64,000 nucleotides of DNA, from assembly GCF_900111195.1 (NCBI RefSeq), contig NZ_FOGL01000001.1, forward strand, positions 1-64,000, in the 5' to 3' direction. Every line of letters starts with the position of its first letter. Position 1 is the first letter of the stretch. A program made the translations under genes and the position numbers. Source of the DNA: Gracilibacillus ureilyticus (GTDB taxonomy: Bacteria > Bacillota > Bacilli > Bacillales > Amphibacillaceae). This document shows positions 28,802 through 42,504 of the stretch, one piece after another. A model generated the notes under the pieces. The model saw only the letters and a list, made by a program, of their open reading frames with translations. It ran no database searches and had not been told where the DNA came from.

Positions 28802-28826
28802 CTGATGCTTCAATTTTTGGGATAAT
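28798..28826 (+). promoter_or_regulatory. Promoter of the pyrimidine operon
   Basis: TTGACT (28798-28803), a 17-base spacer and GATAAT (28821-28826). The -35 overlaps the stop codon of rluD. Transcription would begin about 25 bases before the first PyrR-binding sequence. Confidence 0.75.
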
Positions 28827-28852
28827 AAATTCAATATCATAAAGCCTTTTAA

Positions 28853-29524
<672 letters not shown>

Positions 29525-29538
29525 AAGACCTTTAAGTA

Positions 29539-29630
29539 AGTACAGAGATGCTTGCAAGGTCGCATGATGAATGCGTGTTGTTTTTGGAGACACGTTTGCC
29601 TCTTTGCGATTTTGCAAAGAGGTTTTTTTT
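29539..29630 (+). promoter_or_regulatory. PyrR attenuator 2 (pyrR-pyrP intergenic)
   Basis: AGTACAGAGATGCTTGCAAGGT (29539-29560) is a variant of the PyrR-binding loop with two differences from the usual AGNCCAGAGAGGCT core. The terminator is CCTCTTTGC (29599-29607) with GCAAAGAGG (29614-29622) and eight T. It controls transcription into pyrP and the biosynthetic genes. Confidence 0.88.
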
Positions 29631-29658
29631 GAAGAGAAACAGAAAAAGGGGACGAGAA

Positions 29659-31044
29659 ATGATGACAGATAAAAATATAGTATTAGATGTACGAGAAGTA
29701 CCAAAAATGTCGAAATGGTTTTTATTTAGTGTACAGCATTTATTCGCAATGTTTGGATCGACCATATTAGTACCATTCCTAACAGATTTGTCACAGGCAG
29801 TTGCCTTAATATCAAGCGGGGCGGGGACACTTGCTTACTTATTAATAACGAAAGGCAGAATACCTGCATATTTAGGATCAAGTTTTGCCTTTATTACACC
29901 GATTACGAGTGCAATGGCCATCAGTGGTACAGGTGGAGTTATGATTGGTAGTTTCCTTGCCGGGATTGTCTACGGTATTTTATCGCTCTTAATCAAGACT
30001 TTTGGTACCAAGTGGCTGATGAAAATTTTGCCGCCAGTAGTCGTCGGACCTGTAATTATTGTAATTGGACTTGGATTAGCTCCTACAGCAATCGATATGG
30101 CAATGAATGTTAATGAGCAATACAGCGGTGTGCATTTTAGTGCAGCAATTGTTACATTATTAATTACCGTTATAGGGTCGTTAATGTTCCGGGGATTCTT
30201 CGGTTTAATTCCAATCTTAATCGGTATAATTGGTGGGTATTTATACTCCATGTTTATTACCGCAGTATCCGGTGTGGGAGTTCTCAATACAGACGGTGTT
30301 TCAGCAGCATGGCAGAAGATTACGGAAAGCAGTTCATTCTCTGAAGCAATCGGCGCAATCTTTGTTATGCCGGAATTCGTTATTCCTTTTGTAACATACA
30401 ACCCTGCTGAGATTTTTAACTGGAGTATTGTAATGATTATGGTGCCAGTCGCAATCGTTACAGTTGCTGAGCATATTGGAGACCAAATGGTTTTATCAAA
30501 AATTGCAGGCAGAAATTTTTTGGAGAAACCAGGTTTGCACCGTTCTATTCTTGGTGATGGTGTTGCAACAATGATTGCTTCCCTGTTAGGCGGGCCGCCA
30601 AATACAACGTATGGCGAAAATATAGGTGTACTTGCAATTACAAGAGTGTTCAGTGTATTTGTTATCGGGGGTGCAGCAGTTTTAGCTATACTGTTCGGAT
30701 TCATTGGTATCATAACAGAAGTTATCGCGTCTATCCCGACACCGGTTATGGGGGGGATTTCCATATTGCTTTTCGGTATTATAGCTTCCAGTGGACTGAG
30801 AATGTTAATTGATAACCAAATTGACCTTGGGGATAAAAGAAACCTAATTATCTCATCAGTGATCCTGGTAATTGGTATCGGAGGAGCATATGTAGACATT
30901 CCAATAAAGAATGCAGAAAACTTACAAATTGAAGGAATGGCATTAGCTGCCTTAATTGGTTTAGTGTTAAATCTCGTTCTGCCTGGCAAAGAATCAGGTT
31001 TTGGCAACGGCCAGATGTTTGAGGCACCAGAGGAAAATAAATAA
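29659..31044 (+). CDS. pyrP: Uracil permease
   Basis: This is a uracil-proton symporter of the NCS2 (nucleobase-ascorbate transporter) family. The 461-residue protein has about 12-14 membrane segments, with family motifs SSFAFITPI near the third segment and the conserved VAEHIGDQ and GGPPNTTYGEN around the substrate site. ATG 29659 (or 29662) follows AAAAAGGGGA. It brings uracil for salvage by PyrR, in the same operon as de novo synthesis. Confidence 0.93.
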   Translation: MMTDKNIVLDVREVPKMSKWFLFSVQHLFAMFGSTILVPFLTDLSQAVALISSGAGTLAYLLITKGRIPAYLGSSFAFITPITSAMAISGTGGVMIGSFLAGIVYGILSLLIKTFGTKWLMKILPPVVVGPVIIVIGLGLAPTAIDMAMNVNEQYSGVHFSAAIVTLLITVIGSLMFRGFFGLIPILIGIIGGYLYSMFITAVSGVGVLNTDGVSAAWQKITESSSFSEAIGAIFVMPEFVIPFVTYNPAEIFNWSIVMIMVPVAIVTVAEHIGDQMVLSKIAGRNFLEKPGLHRSILGDGVATMIASLLGGPPNTTYGENIGVLAITRVFSVFVIGGAAVLAILFGFIGIITEVIASIPTPVMGGISILLFGIIASSGLRMLIDNQIDLGDKRNLIISSVILVIGIGGAYVDIPIKNAENLQIEGMALAALIGLVLNLVLPGKESGFGNGQMFEAPEENK

Positions 31045-31076
31045 TTGAAAACAACACTTTTAAGGAGGCCATACAA

Positions 31077-32006
31077 ATGAAACATTTTGTGACAATGCAA
31101 GATTTATCAGAACAGGAAATTTACCAGTTGATAAGAAAAGCTGATCACATTAGTCAAAATGGCGCAAAACCGTTAAATGGTCAATATTTTGCAGCTAACC
31201 TTTTTTTTGAACCAAGTACGAGAACAAAAATGAGCTTTGTTGTGGCACAGAGACGTTTAGGAATAGAAGTGTTGGATTTTATGACAGAAGTGTCGAGTGT
31301 TACAAAAGGGGAGAGTATATATGATACTGCCAGAACTTTTGAATCAATCGGAGCAAATGTACTCGTCTTAAGGCACTCAGAAGAAAATATTGCCCGGAAA
31401 TTAGCTGAAGCCATTCAAACACCTGTTATCAATGCGGGTGATGGTACAGGAGAACACCCTACACAGTCATTGCTGGACCTTGTTACAATATATCAGGAAT
31501 TCCAACAGTTTAAAGGCTTAAAGGTAGTAATCGCTGGCGATATCAAGCATAGCCGTGTCGCAAGATCCAATGCGATTGCTTTATCCACTTTAGGCTGTAA
31601 GATTTATCTGACTGGAATGGACAGCTGGAAAGATGAGTCACTGGATTTTCCATACATTACGATGGATGAAGCGGTAGAGATGGCAGATGTACTGATGCTG
31701 CTTCGAATTCAGCATGAAAGACACCAGGACCATTTATCACTCGATCAAAACAGTTATCTTCAAACATATGGTCTAACAATTGATCGTGAAAAAAGAATGA
31801 AAAAACATGCGGTAATCCTACATCCTGCCCCAGTAAACAGGGGGGTTGAAATAGACAGTCGTCTTGTAGAATGTGACCGTTCAAGAATCTTTAAACAAAT
31901 GAAGAATGGTGTTGCAGCGAGAATGGCAGTTATGCAGTCATTACTAAATCAAGGGGGAAACTTTTATGAAGAAGATTTTAACCAACGTCAAGCGTTTATC
32001 GGATAG
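31077..32006 (+). CDS. pyrB: Aspartate carbamoyltransferase catalytic subunit
   Basis: PyrB joins carbamoyl phosphate and aspartate to give N-carbamoylaspartate. The 309-residue protein has the carbamoyl phosphate signature [12 protein letters not shown] and the aspartate-binding part HPAPVNRG. No regulatory subunit gene (pyrI) is present, as in bacilli. AAGGAGG precedes ATG 31077. Only 32 bases separate it from pyrP, so there is no room for the third attenuator of B. subtilis. It overlaps pyrC by 41 bases. Confidence 0.96.
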   Translation: MKHFVTMQDLSEQEIYQLIRKADHISQNGAKPLNGQYFAANLFFEPSTRTKMSFVVAQRRLGIEVLDFMTEVSSVTKGESIYDTARTFESIGANVLVLRHSEENIARKLAEAIQTPVINAGDGTGEHPTQSLLDLVTIYQEFQQFKGLKVVIAGDIKHSRVARSNAIALSTLGCKIYLTGMDSWKDESLDFPYITMDEAVEMADVLMLLRIQHERHQDHLSLDQNSYLQTYGLTIDREKRMKKHAVILHPAPVNRGVEIDSRLVECDRSRIFKQMKNGVAARMAVMQSLLNQGGNFYEEDFNQRQAFIG

Positions 32007-33246
32007 AGGAGAGCTGATAGCATGTGAAATTCTAATAAACGATGGGAAAATAGAAGCAATCGGAACAAAGATTGATCAAAGGAATGCGGATATCATTGAT
32101 GGAAAAAATCGACTGGTTTCACCTGGATTTGTTGATGTACATGTTCACTTGCGTGAGCCCGGAGGAGAAGCAAAAGAAACGATTGAAACAGGAACAAATG
32201 CAGCAGCAAAAGGCGGTTACACAACTGTTTGTTCGATGCCAAATACACAACCGACACCAGACTCTGTTGAGATATTGAAAAATATAAATCAACGAATTAA
32301 TGAAACAGCTAAAATACGAGTATTACCATATGCATCTATTACTCAGCGGCTTATTGGTGAGCAGCTAACAGATATGGAGGCATTAAAAGAAGAAGGTGCA
32401 TTTGCTTTCACAGATGACGGGGTAGGTGTTCAGTCTGCTGACATGATGTTACAAGCTATGATCCGTGCTGCATCTGTTAACAAGGCGATTGTAGCTCATT
32501 GTGAGGATAATACATTAATTCATGAGGGAGTAATGCATGAAGGAAATATTAGTAAGCAATTAGGTCTCCCGGGAATCCCTTCAGTTTGTGAGTCAGTACA
32601 AATTGCCCGTGATGTTTTATTAGCAGAAGCTGCTGGCTGTCATTATCACGTATGCCATGTAAGCACTAAGGAATCTGTCAGGGTGATTCGTGATGCGAAA
32701 AAAGCGGGTATCCATGTAACTGCTGAAGTAACTCCACACCACTTATTACTTAACGATACAGCTATTAAAGAAAATGATGCCAATTTTAAGATGAACCCGC
32801 CATTACGTGCTGAAGAAGACCAGCAAGCATTGATTGAAGGTTTACTTGACGGAACAATTGATTTCATTGCAACAGACCATGCACCACATACGAAAGAAGA
32901 AAAATCAAATGGTATGGCGGATGCACCGTTTGGAATAGTAGGTTTTGAAACAGCTTTTTCCCTGTTGCATACACAATTTGTTCAAAAAGGAATTTTTACA
33001 TTAAAACAGTTAATCGACTGGATGACAGTAAAACCAGCTGATGTGTTTGACTTGCCGTTTGGCAGATTAGAACCTGGGCAAAGTGCTGATTTAACATTAA
33101 TAGATTTACAGGTAAATGAAAGTATAGATAAAACAACCTTCCTGTCAAAAGGTGAAAACACCCCATTTGATGGTTGGAAAGTAACAGGAAAACCAGTAGT
33201 AACAATCTACCAGGGTGAAGTGGTATATGAGGAGGCAGCACAATGA
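31966..33246 (+). CDS. pyrC: Dihydroorotase
   Basis: PyrC cyclises carbamoylaspartate to dihydroorotate. This 426-residue type I amidohydrolase has the zinc ligands in [10 protein letters not shown], further His residues in VAHCED and CHVSTKES, and the catalytic Asp in ATDHAPH. AAGGGGG lies inside pyrB before ATG 31966. It overlaps pyrAA by 4 bases. Confidence 0.96.
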   Translation: MKKILTNVKRLSDRGELIACEILINDGKIEAIGTKIDQRNADIIDGKNRLVSPGFVDVHVHLREPGGEAKETIETGTNAAAKGGYTTVCSMPNTQPTPDSVEILKNINQRINETAKIRVLPYASITQRLIGEQLTDMEALKEEGAFAFTDDGVGVQSADMMLQAMIRAASVNKAIVAHCEDNTLIHEGVMHEGNISKQLGLPGIPSVCESVQIARDVLLAEAAGCHYHVCHVSTKESVRVIRDAKKAGIHVTAEVTPHHLLLNDTAIKENDANFKMNPPLRAEEDQQALIEGLLDGTIDFIATDHAPHTKEEKSNGMADAPFGIVGFETAFSLLHTQFVQKGIFTLKQLIDWMTVKPADVFDLPFGRLEPGQSADLTLIDLQVNESIDKTTFLSKGENTPFDGWKVTGKPVVTIYQGEVVYEEAAQ

Positions 33247-34340
33247 AAAGACTACTAATTTTAGAAGATGGAACAATATTTGAAGGACAAGCATTTGGCT
33301 CATCAGAAGAAAGTATTGGGGAAGTTGTATTTAACACAGGGATGACAGGATATCAGGAGACATTATCTGATCCTTCATACTGTGGCCAAATAGTTACGAT
33401 GACATATCCGCTAATAGGTAATTACGGGATTAATAAGGATGACTTTGAAACTATTAATCCCGCAATCTTCGGTTTTGTTGTAAAAGAATATTGTGAAACA
33501 CCATCAAATTTTAGAAGTGATGAGAGTTTAGATACATTTTTAAAAGCGAATGACATTCCTGGTATTGCAGGTATTGACACAAGAAAGTTAACAAAAATCC
33601 TCCGTAAACACGGAACGATGCGTGGAATTTTAACAAAAGCAAATGAGAACATATCTGTAGAAGAGGGTTTAAGCAAATTGAAGAATAAAGAACCACTAAC
33701 AGATCAGGTTGCTAGAGTTTCTACAATGAAACCATATGTTGCTCCGGGGAGAGGTTATCGAATTGTACTTGTGGATTTTGGAATGAAGCACGGGATCTTA
33801 CGCGAATTAACAAAGCGGGACTGTCATGTGACAGTTGTTCCATATAACTACAGTGCGGACAACATTTTAAGATTAAAGCCAGACGGAATTATGCTGACAA
33901 ACGGACCAGGGAATCCAAAAAATGTGCCCGAATCCATTGAAATGATAAAAAAAGTAATCCCATCCATACCTACATTTGGTATATGCTTAGGTCATCAGTT
34001 ATTAGCACTTGCATGTGGTGCAAATACTGATAAGTTGAAGTTTGGTCACAGGGGCTCCAATCATCCTGTTTATGATTTTGAAACAAAACGCGCTTATCTA
34101 ACTTCACAAAATCACGGATATGCCGTCACAGAAGACTCGATAAAATCTACGGAACTGGAATTAACACAGGTAGCACTAAATGACAAAACAGTAGAAGGCG
34201 TTAAACATTCGAAATATCCGGCTTTTTCAGTACAATATCACCCTGAAGCATCTCCTGGACCTGATGATACCAACTATTTATTTGATAAATTTATCGATAC
34301 TATTACAACATTCAAAGCAACATTGAAGGAGGAAGCATAA
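33243..34340 (+). CDS. pyrAA: Carbamoyl phosphate synthase small subunit (glutaminase)
   Basis: This subunit releases ammonia from glutamine for carbamoyl phosphate synthesis. The 365-residue protein has the N-terminal CPSase small domain and a C-terminal class I amidotransferase domain with the catalytic Cys in FGICLGHQ and His-Glu in [10 protein letters not shown]. Its place inside the pyr operon marks it as the pyrimidine-specific enzyme; an arginine-specific copy may exist elsewhere. It overlaps pyrAB by one base. Confidence 0.95.
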   Translation: MKRLLILEDGTIFEGQAFGSSEESIGEVVFNTGMTGYQETLSDPSYCGQIVTMTYPLIGNYGINKDDFETINPAIFGFVVKEYCETPSNFRSDESLDTFLKANDIPGIAGIDTRKLTKILRKHGTMRGILTKANENISVEEGLSKLKNKEPLTDQVARVSTMKPYVAPGRGYRIVLVDFGMKHGILRELTKRDCHVTVVPYNYSADNILRLKPDGIMLTNGPGNPKNVPESIEMIKKVIPSIPTFGICLGHQLLALACGANTDKLKFGHRGSNHPVYDFETKRAYLTSQNHGYAVTEDSIKSTELELTQVALNDKTVEGVKHSKYPAFSVQYHPEASPGPDDTNYLFDKFIDTITTFKATLKEEA

Positions 34341-37300
34341 TGCCAAAAAGAACGGATATTCAGAAAATATTAGTAATCGGATCTGGACCAATTGTTATCG
34401 GACAAGCAGCAGAATTTGACTATTCTGGTACACAGGCATGCCAGTCACTAAAAGAGGAAGGTTATACCGTTATTTTGGCGAACTCTAATCCTGCTACAAT
34501 TATGACAGATCATACCATTGCCGATACGGTCTATATGGAGCCGTTAACTGTAGAGTTTTTATCAAAAATTATTCGGAAAGAACGACCTGATGCAATCCTT
34601 CCTACTTTAGGTGGTCAAACAGGTCTTAACCTTGCAGTTGCGCTGGACGAATCAGGTATATTGGAAGAAACTGGAACGGAACTGCTCGGAACAAAATTGG
34701 AAGCAATTCAGCAAGCAGAAGACCGTGAGAAATTTCGCAGTCTAATGAACGAAATAAATGAACCTGTTCCTGAGAGTCAAATCGTAAACACTGTGGATCA
34801 GGCCTTGTCTTTTGCTGATGAAATTGGCTATCCGTTAATTGTACGTCCTGCATACACGTTAGGTGGTACAGGCGGCGGAATGTGCTACACGGAACAGGAC
34901 TTGCGTGAAATAACCAGAAATGGCTTATCCCTGTCACCCGTTAATCAATGTTTAATTGAACGAAATATAGCAGGTTTCAAAGAGATCGAATATGAAGTGA
35001 TGCGTGATAAAAATGATCAGGCTATTGTTGTATGTAATATGGAGAATATTGATCCGGTAGGGATTCATACAGGTGATTCCATCGTCGTAGCACCATCACA
35101 GACATTAAGTGACCGTGAATATCAAATGCTGCGTTCCGCTTCCCTGAAAATTATTCGCGCATTAAAAATCGAAGGTGGCTGTAATGTTCAGCTTGCATTA
35201 GATACAGACAGTTTCCAGTACTATATCATTGAGGTTAATCCTCGTGTAAGTCGCTCTTCTGCACTTGCATCCAAAGCAACAGGTTATCCGATTGCAAAAA
35301 TTGCCGCAAAAATCGCAATTGGAATGACTTTAGATGAAATTATGAACCCAATAACTGGAACAACTTATGCACTTTACGAGCCGTCACTCGATTATGTTGT
35401 AACAAAATTCCCGCGCTTCCCGTTTGATAAATTTGTACTTGGTAATCGCCAGCTTGGAACTCAAATGAAAGCAACCGGGGAAGTGATGGCAATTGGTCGT
35501 AATTTTGAAGAATCGATGTTAAAAGGAATTCGTTCATTGGATATTAGCGGAGAAGACTTCTATCTACCAAATTTATCAGAAAAAACGGTAGAAGAACTAA
35601 CGGAAAGATTAGTTAAGCCAGATGATGAAAGAATTTACGTATTAGCTGAAGTAATGCGTAAAGGAATGACTGTAGAAGAAATTCATCAACTAACCAAAAT
35701 TGACCGATTCTTCTTAAATAAATTAAGAAAAATTATTGATTTTGAATTAAAATTGGCAGAAAATCATAAAAACTTTGAACTTCTGGAAGAAGCAAAATTA
35801 TTAGGACTATCAGATACACAGATTGCGAGAGTATGGAATGTAGAAGTAGATACTGTTTATCAAATGAGAAAAGACGCAGGTTTATTCCCTGTTTATAAAA
35901 TGGTAGATACATGTGCAGCTGAATTTGAATCAGAAACACCATATTTCTACAGTGCTTATGAAGAGGAAAATGAGTCGGTAGTTACAGACAGGAAAAAGGT
36001 TCTTGTTATCGGTTCAGGACCTATTAGAATCGGTCAGGGGATCGAATTTGACTATGCGACTGTCCATTCAGTTCTTGCATTAAAAGAGGCTGGGTTCGAA
36101 GCAATCATTATGAATAGTAATCCTGAAACAGTATCTACTGATTTCAGTGTGTCAGATAAATTATATTTTGAGCCGTTAACACTGGAAGATGTAATGCATG
36201 TTGTAGAATTAGAAAAGCCGGAAGGTGTAATAGTTCAATTTGGTGGTCAGACGGCGATTAACTTAGCAGAAGGCCTTGAAAGAAGAGGAGTACAGATTCT
36301 TGGTACCCCGCTGGAGGCAATTGATACTGCAGAAGACAGGGATAAGTTTGAACAATTATTGCAGGAATTGAATATTCCACAGCCGCAAGGAAAAAGCGTT
36401 CGTCAGTTAGATCAGGCAAAAGAAGCGGCCGGGTCAATTGGTTACCCGGTGCTTGTCCGTCCTTCTTATGTTATTGGTGGAAGCCAGATGGAAATTGTTT
36501 ATAGTGAAGACGAACTGGAAAGTTATTTAGCTAAAACTAACCATATTAAACATAAACACCCTGTATTGATTGATAAATATTTAACAGGGATTGAAGTGGA
36601 AGTTGATGCAATCAGTGATGGAGAAACGACCATTATTCCTGGTGTAATGGAGCACATTGAGCGTGCAGGTGTACACTCTGGTGACTCTATTGCAGTTTAC
36701 CCAACACAACGGCTATCAACAAATATTAAACAGAAATGTGTGGATATAACGATTAAGATTGCAGAAAAACTTGGTGTGAAAGGATTAATTAATATCCAGT
36801 TTGTTGTTCATAAAAATGAAGTATACGTACTGGAAGTAAACCCGCGCGCAAGTCGTACCATCCCATTCCTTAGTAAAATTACCGGGGTAACAATGGCTAA
36901 TATAGCAACACGCTGTATTATAGGTAAATCTCTAAAAGAAATGGGTTATGAGAGAGGTTTGTTGCCTGAACCGAAAACAGTTTCTGTAAAAGTCCCTGTT
37001 TTCTCTTTTGAAAAATTACGCAGTGTTGATACGATGCTTGGGCCTGAGATGAAATCAACAGGGGAAGCTATTGGAAGAGACCGTACGTTAGAGAAAGCTT
37101 TATATAAAGGACTAACAGCTTCCGGTTTAAAGATACCGATGGAGGGTGCGGTGTTAATAACAGTAGCTGATAAAGATAAGCAGGAGGCTGGTGAAATTGC
37201 CAAACGATTCTTTGACTTAGGCTTTAACTTATATGCTACATCAGGGACCGCAAAACATTTACAGAGTTTGGATTTACCAGTCAGCGAAGTTGGAAAAGTT

Positions 37301-37536
37301 GATGCTGAAGGTAAGAATGTCCTTTCCATCATTGAAAAAGGAGAAGTTCAAGTTGTTGTAAATTCACTTACTTCAGGTAAGAAGCCACGTTCAGACGGAT
37401 TTAGAATTCGCCGTCAGGCTGTTGAGCATGGCATTGCATGTTTGACAAGTCTGGATACAGCAGAAGCGATTGTCAATGTAATTGATTCAACAACATTTAC
37501 TGCAAGACCAGCTGTTTCAGGGAAGGCAGTGGTTCT

Positions 37537-37540
<4 letters not shown>
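34340..37540 (+). CDS. pyrAB: Carbamoyl phosphate synthase large subunit
   Basis: The large subunit makes carbamoyl phosphate from ammonia, bicarbonate and two ATP. The 1066-residue protein is an internal duplication: two ATP-grasp synthase halves (each starting VLVIGSGP(I)..IGQ..EFDY, at about 10 and 557), an oligomerisation domain between them and a C-terminal MGS-like allosteric domain (about 930-1066) that binds UMP and PRPP in this family. The pyrK GTG start overlaps its stop by 4 bases. Confidence 0.97.
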
Positions 37541-39904
<2,364 letters not shown>

Positions 39905-39912
<8 letters not shown>

Positions 39913-40528
39913 TTCAAAAGAAATTGCTAATGCGTTATACGAAATTAATGCAATACAGATTCGCCCAGACCGTTCATTTGTCTGGACATCAGGAATCCAT
40001 TCACCTATATATTGTGACAATCGGTTAACAATGTCTTATCCCGACATTAGAAAAAAAATTGTTCAGCAATTCGCCGAGATGGTTGATGTAATGGATGAGA
40101 AACCCGATATTATTGCTGGTTGCGCTACTGCAGGCATCCCGCATGCAGCATGGCTGGCTGAATATTTAAATTTACCAATGGTCTATGTGCGTTCCAAACC
40201 AAAAGGACATGGGAAACAAAACCAGATTGAAGGAAAAGTAAATCAAGGTGACAAAGTAATTGTAATTGAAGATTTAATATCAACTGGTGGGTCTTCTCTG
40301 GAAACCGCACTGGTATTACGGGAAGCAGGAGCGGAAGTGCTTGGGGTGTTAGCAATATTCAGCTATGGACTGAAAAAAGCTGATGTGAAGTTTAGTGAAG
40401 CTGACATGTCTTTTGATACAATCACTAACTTTGATATATTGGCAGAGGCACTGGTTGAAAACAATGAAATATCTGAGGAAGAAAAGGAAAGCTTATTGGA
40501 ATGGCGTAATGATTTAGGCAATAATTAA
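39905..40528 (+). CDS. pyrE: Orotate phosphoribosyltransferase
   Basis: PyrE joins orotate and PRPP to give OMP. The 207-residue protein has the PRPP signature VIVIEDLISTGGSS and the conserved PKGHGKQNQIEG loop with catalytic Lys. GGAG (39895-39898) inside pyrF precedes ATG 39905. It is the last gene of the pyr operon; the steps PyrA-PyrB-PyrC-PyrD/K-PyrE-PyrF are all encoded here. Confidence 0.96.
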
Positions 40529-40602
40529 TCATTATTTCCCGGGTAACCGCATAATTAGTAGTCTTTCGCTAATTATCGATCAAAAGTTAAAAAAAGATGA
40601 CG

Positions 40603-40645
40603 AAAAGTCAGGATAATGAACGAATTCGTTTTCATCCTGACTTTT
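40603..40645. terminator. Bidirectional terminator between pyrE and the DUF2254 gene
   Basis: AAAAGTCAGGAT (40603-40614) pairs with ATCCTGACTTTT (40634-40645); inner bases (ATGAACG / CGTTTTCAT) extend the stem with one mismatch and an AATT loop. A-runs on one side and T-runs on the other suit both strands. The arm at 40634-40645 lies within the last codons of the minus-strand gene. Confidence 0.8.
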
Positions 40646-41936
40646 CAGCATCATTTCCCGAACAACACGTTTTCAGCTTTTCATAGATCGATTGAAGATA
40701 ATTCCTTTCCTGATCAGGTAACCCATCCCAATCTATTGCTTCAATAATGTAGAAATGGAATTCCCAAATCTCTTTCCTGATTTTCGTATTGCTTGCCATT
40801 GCTACATTGTTAAGTACTTCCAATATACTGTACATAATCGAAATATCATTTTTTCCATAGTTTCTAATTTGATAAAAACTTTTAAACAAATAGTCTGGAA
40901 AAGTTTTGATTCTTTTAATCACTCTCAGGTGCTCGTTTTTGTCTGTAATGTATTTCCCTTTATCATTAATTGTGCCAAGTTCGATCAGCAGACTTCCAAT
41001 TCGGTACATTGCATTAATGGCAGTATGAGGGTCATTTACTGCAGGTGATATAGCCCGTAAAGCTATTTCTACTAATTTCTGGATGGTAAATTCGACATCC
41101 TGAAGATCTGTTCGTTCATTACCAATTACAATGTATTCATATAAAGCCTCGTATGAATCGAGTTTATTATCGGAATAAATACTGATTAGCTTCAGATCTT
41201 TCTGGATAAAATCTCCAACTTCTACTCTCATCTCTGCCACAGCGTTATTCTTTTCTAACCATTCCACTAGTTTATTCCATTTGAGATCCTGAACATATCC
41301 GGATTTCTTTACTTTCAGGTTTTTTTGCTGTTTTTTTCTAAAGTTTAGTTCATCTTGGTTTACCTTATCCGCAATATGAAAGTTTTGCTGCTTTTTTATA
41401 TTTTTTTTGATAATTTTTGCCCCGTCTATTTCAATCCACCTGATTAAGTTGTTTACCTGCATCCAGTTTGCGGAATGATGAATAAAGTAAACGAAAAATG
41501 CCAGCTCAATGATTGCTATGATCGTCATAAATACGGGACCTAAGAAAATGTTCTCTTTGCCAACAATTAACAAATTCAATAAAGCGAAAATAAAGCCAAA
41601 GCAGTATACTCCCAACACATGCTGTGTTGTACGATCTCTCATAAAATCCTGCAGAGTTCGCGGTGAAAACTGATTACTGTATGTGGTAAGCACAACCATA
41701 ATGACAGAGAAACTAATAGTGGTCATTGTAAGTATTGCTGTAACAAGGGAAGCATAAATCTCAATCGCTACATCTTTTTTTGTTAAAAGTATCGAAGGGA
41801 TATCTTCTTTGAATTGGTCAATAATGTATTGATCTGTGAAAACAATTAGTAAAACCGAAATAATAGAAAACAGACTGTATACAGATGGCAAAAACCAAAA
41901 AGCGTCCCTGGTTTTTAACCAAATCCTATCCTTCAT
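40632..41936 (-). CDS. DUF2254 family membrane protein
   Basis: This 434-residue protein has four N-terminal membrane segments (about 16-36, 62-84, 107-127, 132-155) followed by a soluble basic and helical domain. The motifs RDAFWFLPSVYSL, TYSNQFSPRTLQDFMRD and AISPAVNDPHTAI are typical of DUF2254, a family of unknown function found in many bacteria. ATG at 41936 (complement) has GGGTGA about 6 bases upstream; GTG 41945 is less likely. It faces the pyr operon and is not part of the B. subtilis arrangement, which has sulfate-assimilation genes here. Confidence 0.85.
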   Translation of the reverse strand: MKDRIWLKTRDAFWFLPSVYSLFSIISVLLIVFTDQYIIDQFKEDIPSILLTKKDVAIEIYASLVTAILTMTTISFSVIMVVLTTYSNQFSPRTLQDFMRDRTTQHVLGVYCFGFIFALLNLLIVGKENIFLGPVFMTIIAIIELAFFVYFIHHSANWMQVNNLIRWIEIDGAKIIKKNIKKQQNFHIADKVNQDELNFRKKQQKNLKVKKSGYVQDLKWNKLVEWLEKNNAVAEMRVEVGDFIQKDLKLISIYSDNKLDSYEALYEYIVIGNERTDLQDVEFTIQKLVEIALRAISPAVNDPHTAINAMYRIGSLLIELGTINDKGKYITDKNEHLRVIKRIKTFPDYLFKSFYQIRNYGKNDISIMYSILEVLNNVAMASNTKIRKEIWEFHFYIIEAIDWDGLPDQERNYLQSIYEKLKTCCSGNDAEKSG

Positions 41937-42055
41937 AACTATCACCCGTCTTTTAAAGTAATAGTTTATTTATACCCGATTAGTCAGAAATAAAGCATTA
42001 GGGATAAAGAGAACAACCTTTTTACAAAATATTTACTTTTCTAAATACATAATTG

Positions 42056-42064
42056 TGGTATAAT
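42056..42064 (+). promoter_or_regulatory. Extended -10 promoter candidate for the 115-residue membrane protein gene
   Basis: TGGTATAAT (42056-42064) is a perfect extended -10 element 29 bases before the start codon. The divergent gap 41937-42092 contains no other clear signal. Confidence 0.5.
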
Positions 42065-42092
42065 TTCCAAGATAAACAGGAAGGATGGTTAC

Positions 42093-42440
42093 ATGAGTTA
42101 CTGGGTCAGTTATGTCATCGCAATCTTACTAACATCAATGTCTTACTATATCGGAAGCAAAATTTTAAAAATGAATCTGGGAATTGTTCAATCACTAATC
42201 ATTGGTACAACTGTTGTGAGTTTAGGAGTGTTGACCGAATATTCTGGTGCACCAATATGGTTAATCGTATTAGTACCATTTCCTGCAGGTATGATATTAT
42301 CATTTTTATTTCTGAAAACTTCTTTTTTAAAGTGGTTACGAACTTATATGTTTATCCTTTTCTTATATACGATTATACATATAATTGTCAGCTATTTTTT
42401 CCAATTTCATTCATTAATTCCGGCATGGCACTTATCTTAG
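42093..42440 (+). CDS. Small integral membrane protein, unknown
   Basis: I do not recognise this 115-residue protein. It has four hydrophobic segments (about 3-20, 32-50, 55-75 and 85-105) with few charged residues and no signature motif. GGAAGGATGG lies 6-7 bases before ATG 42093 and an extended -10 element precedes it, so it looks expressed. A strong terminator follows, so it is a single-gene unit. A second frame at 42053-42457 overlaps it but has no binding site and no membrane-protein composition, so it is not annotated. Confidence 0.65.
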   Translation: MSYWVSYVIAILLTSMSYYIGSKILKMNLGIVQSLIIGTTVVSLGVLTEYSGAPIWLIVLVPFPAGMILSFLFLKTSFLKWLRTYMFILFLYTIIHIIVSYFFQFHSLIPAWHLS

Positions 42441-42468
42441 CACTAATACGACATTAGAATTGAATCAG

Positions 42469-42504
42469 AAAAAGAGAACCATTAGTTAGTCTGGTTCTCT
42501 TTTT
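42469..42504. terminator. Bidirectional terminator between the small membrane protein gene and rqcH
   Basis: AAAAAGAGAACC (42469-42480) pairs perfectly with GGTTCTCTTTTT (42493-42504), with a 12-base loop. A-runs and T-runs flank the stem on both strands. The rqcH stop codon (42486-42488) lies inside the loop. Confidence 0.88.

Noticed and set aside
31045-31076. A third PyrR attenuator before pyrB
   Set aside because: The gap is only 32 bases and has neither the PyrR loop nor a terminator.
29970-31100. Long minus-strand open frame (376 codons) opposite pyrP
   Set aside because: It lies wholly opposite the well-supported uracil permease, its translation is rich in Ile, Pro and Thr with no domain, and it has no binding site. 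It is a mirror of the codon usage of the membrane protein.
42053-42457. Plus-strand frame of 134 codons overlapping the small membrane protein gene
   Set aside because: It starts within the -10 region of the promoter, has no binding site and its composition is unlike a real protein; the frame at 42093 has all signals.
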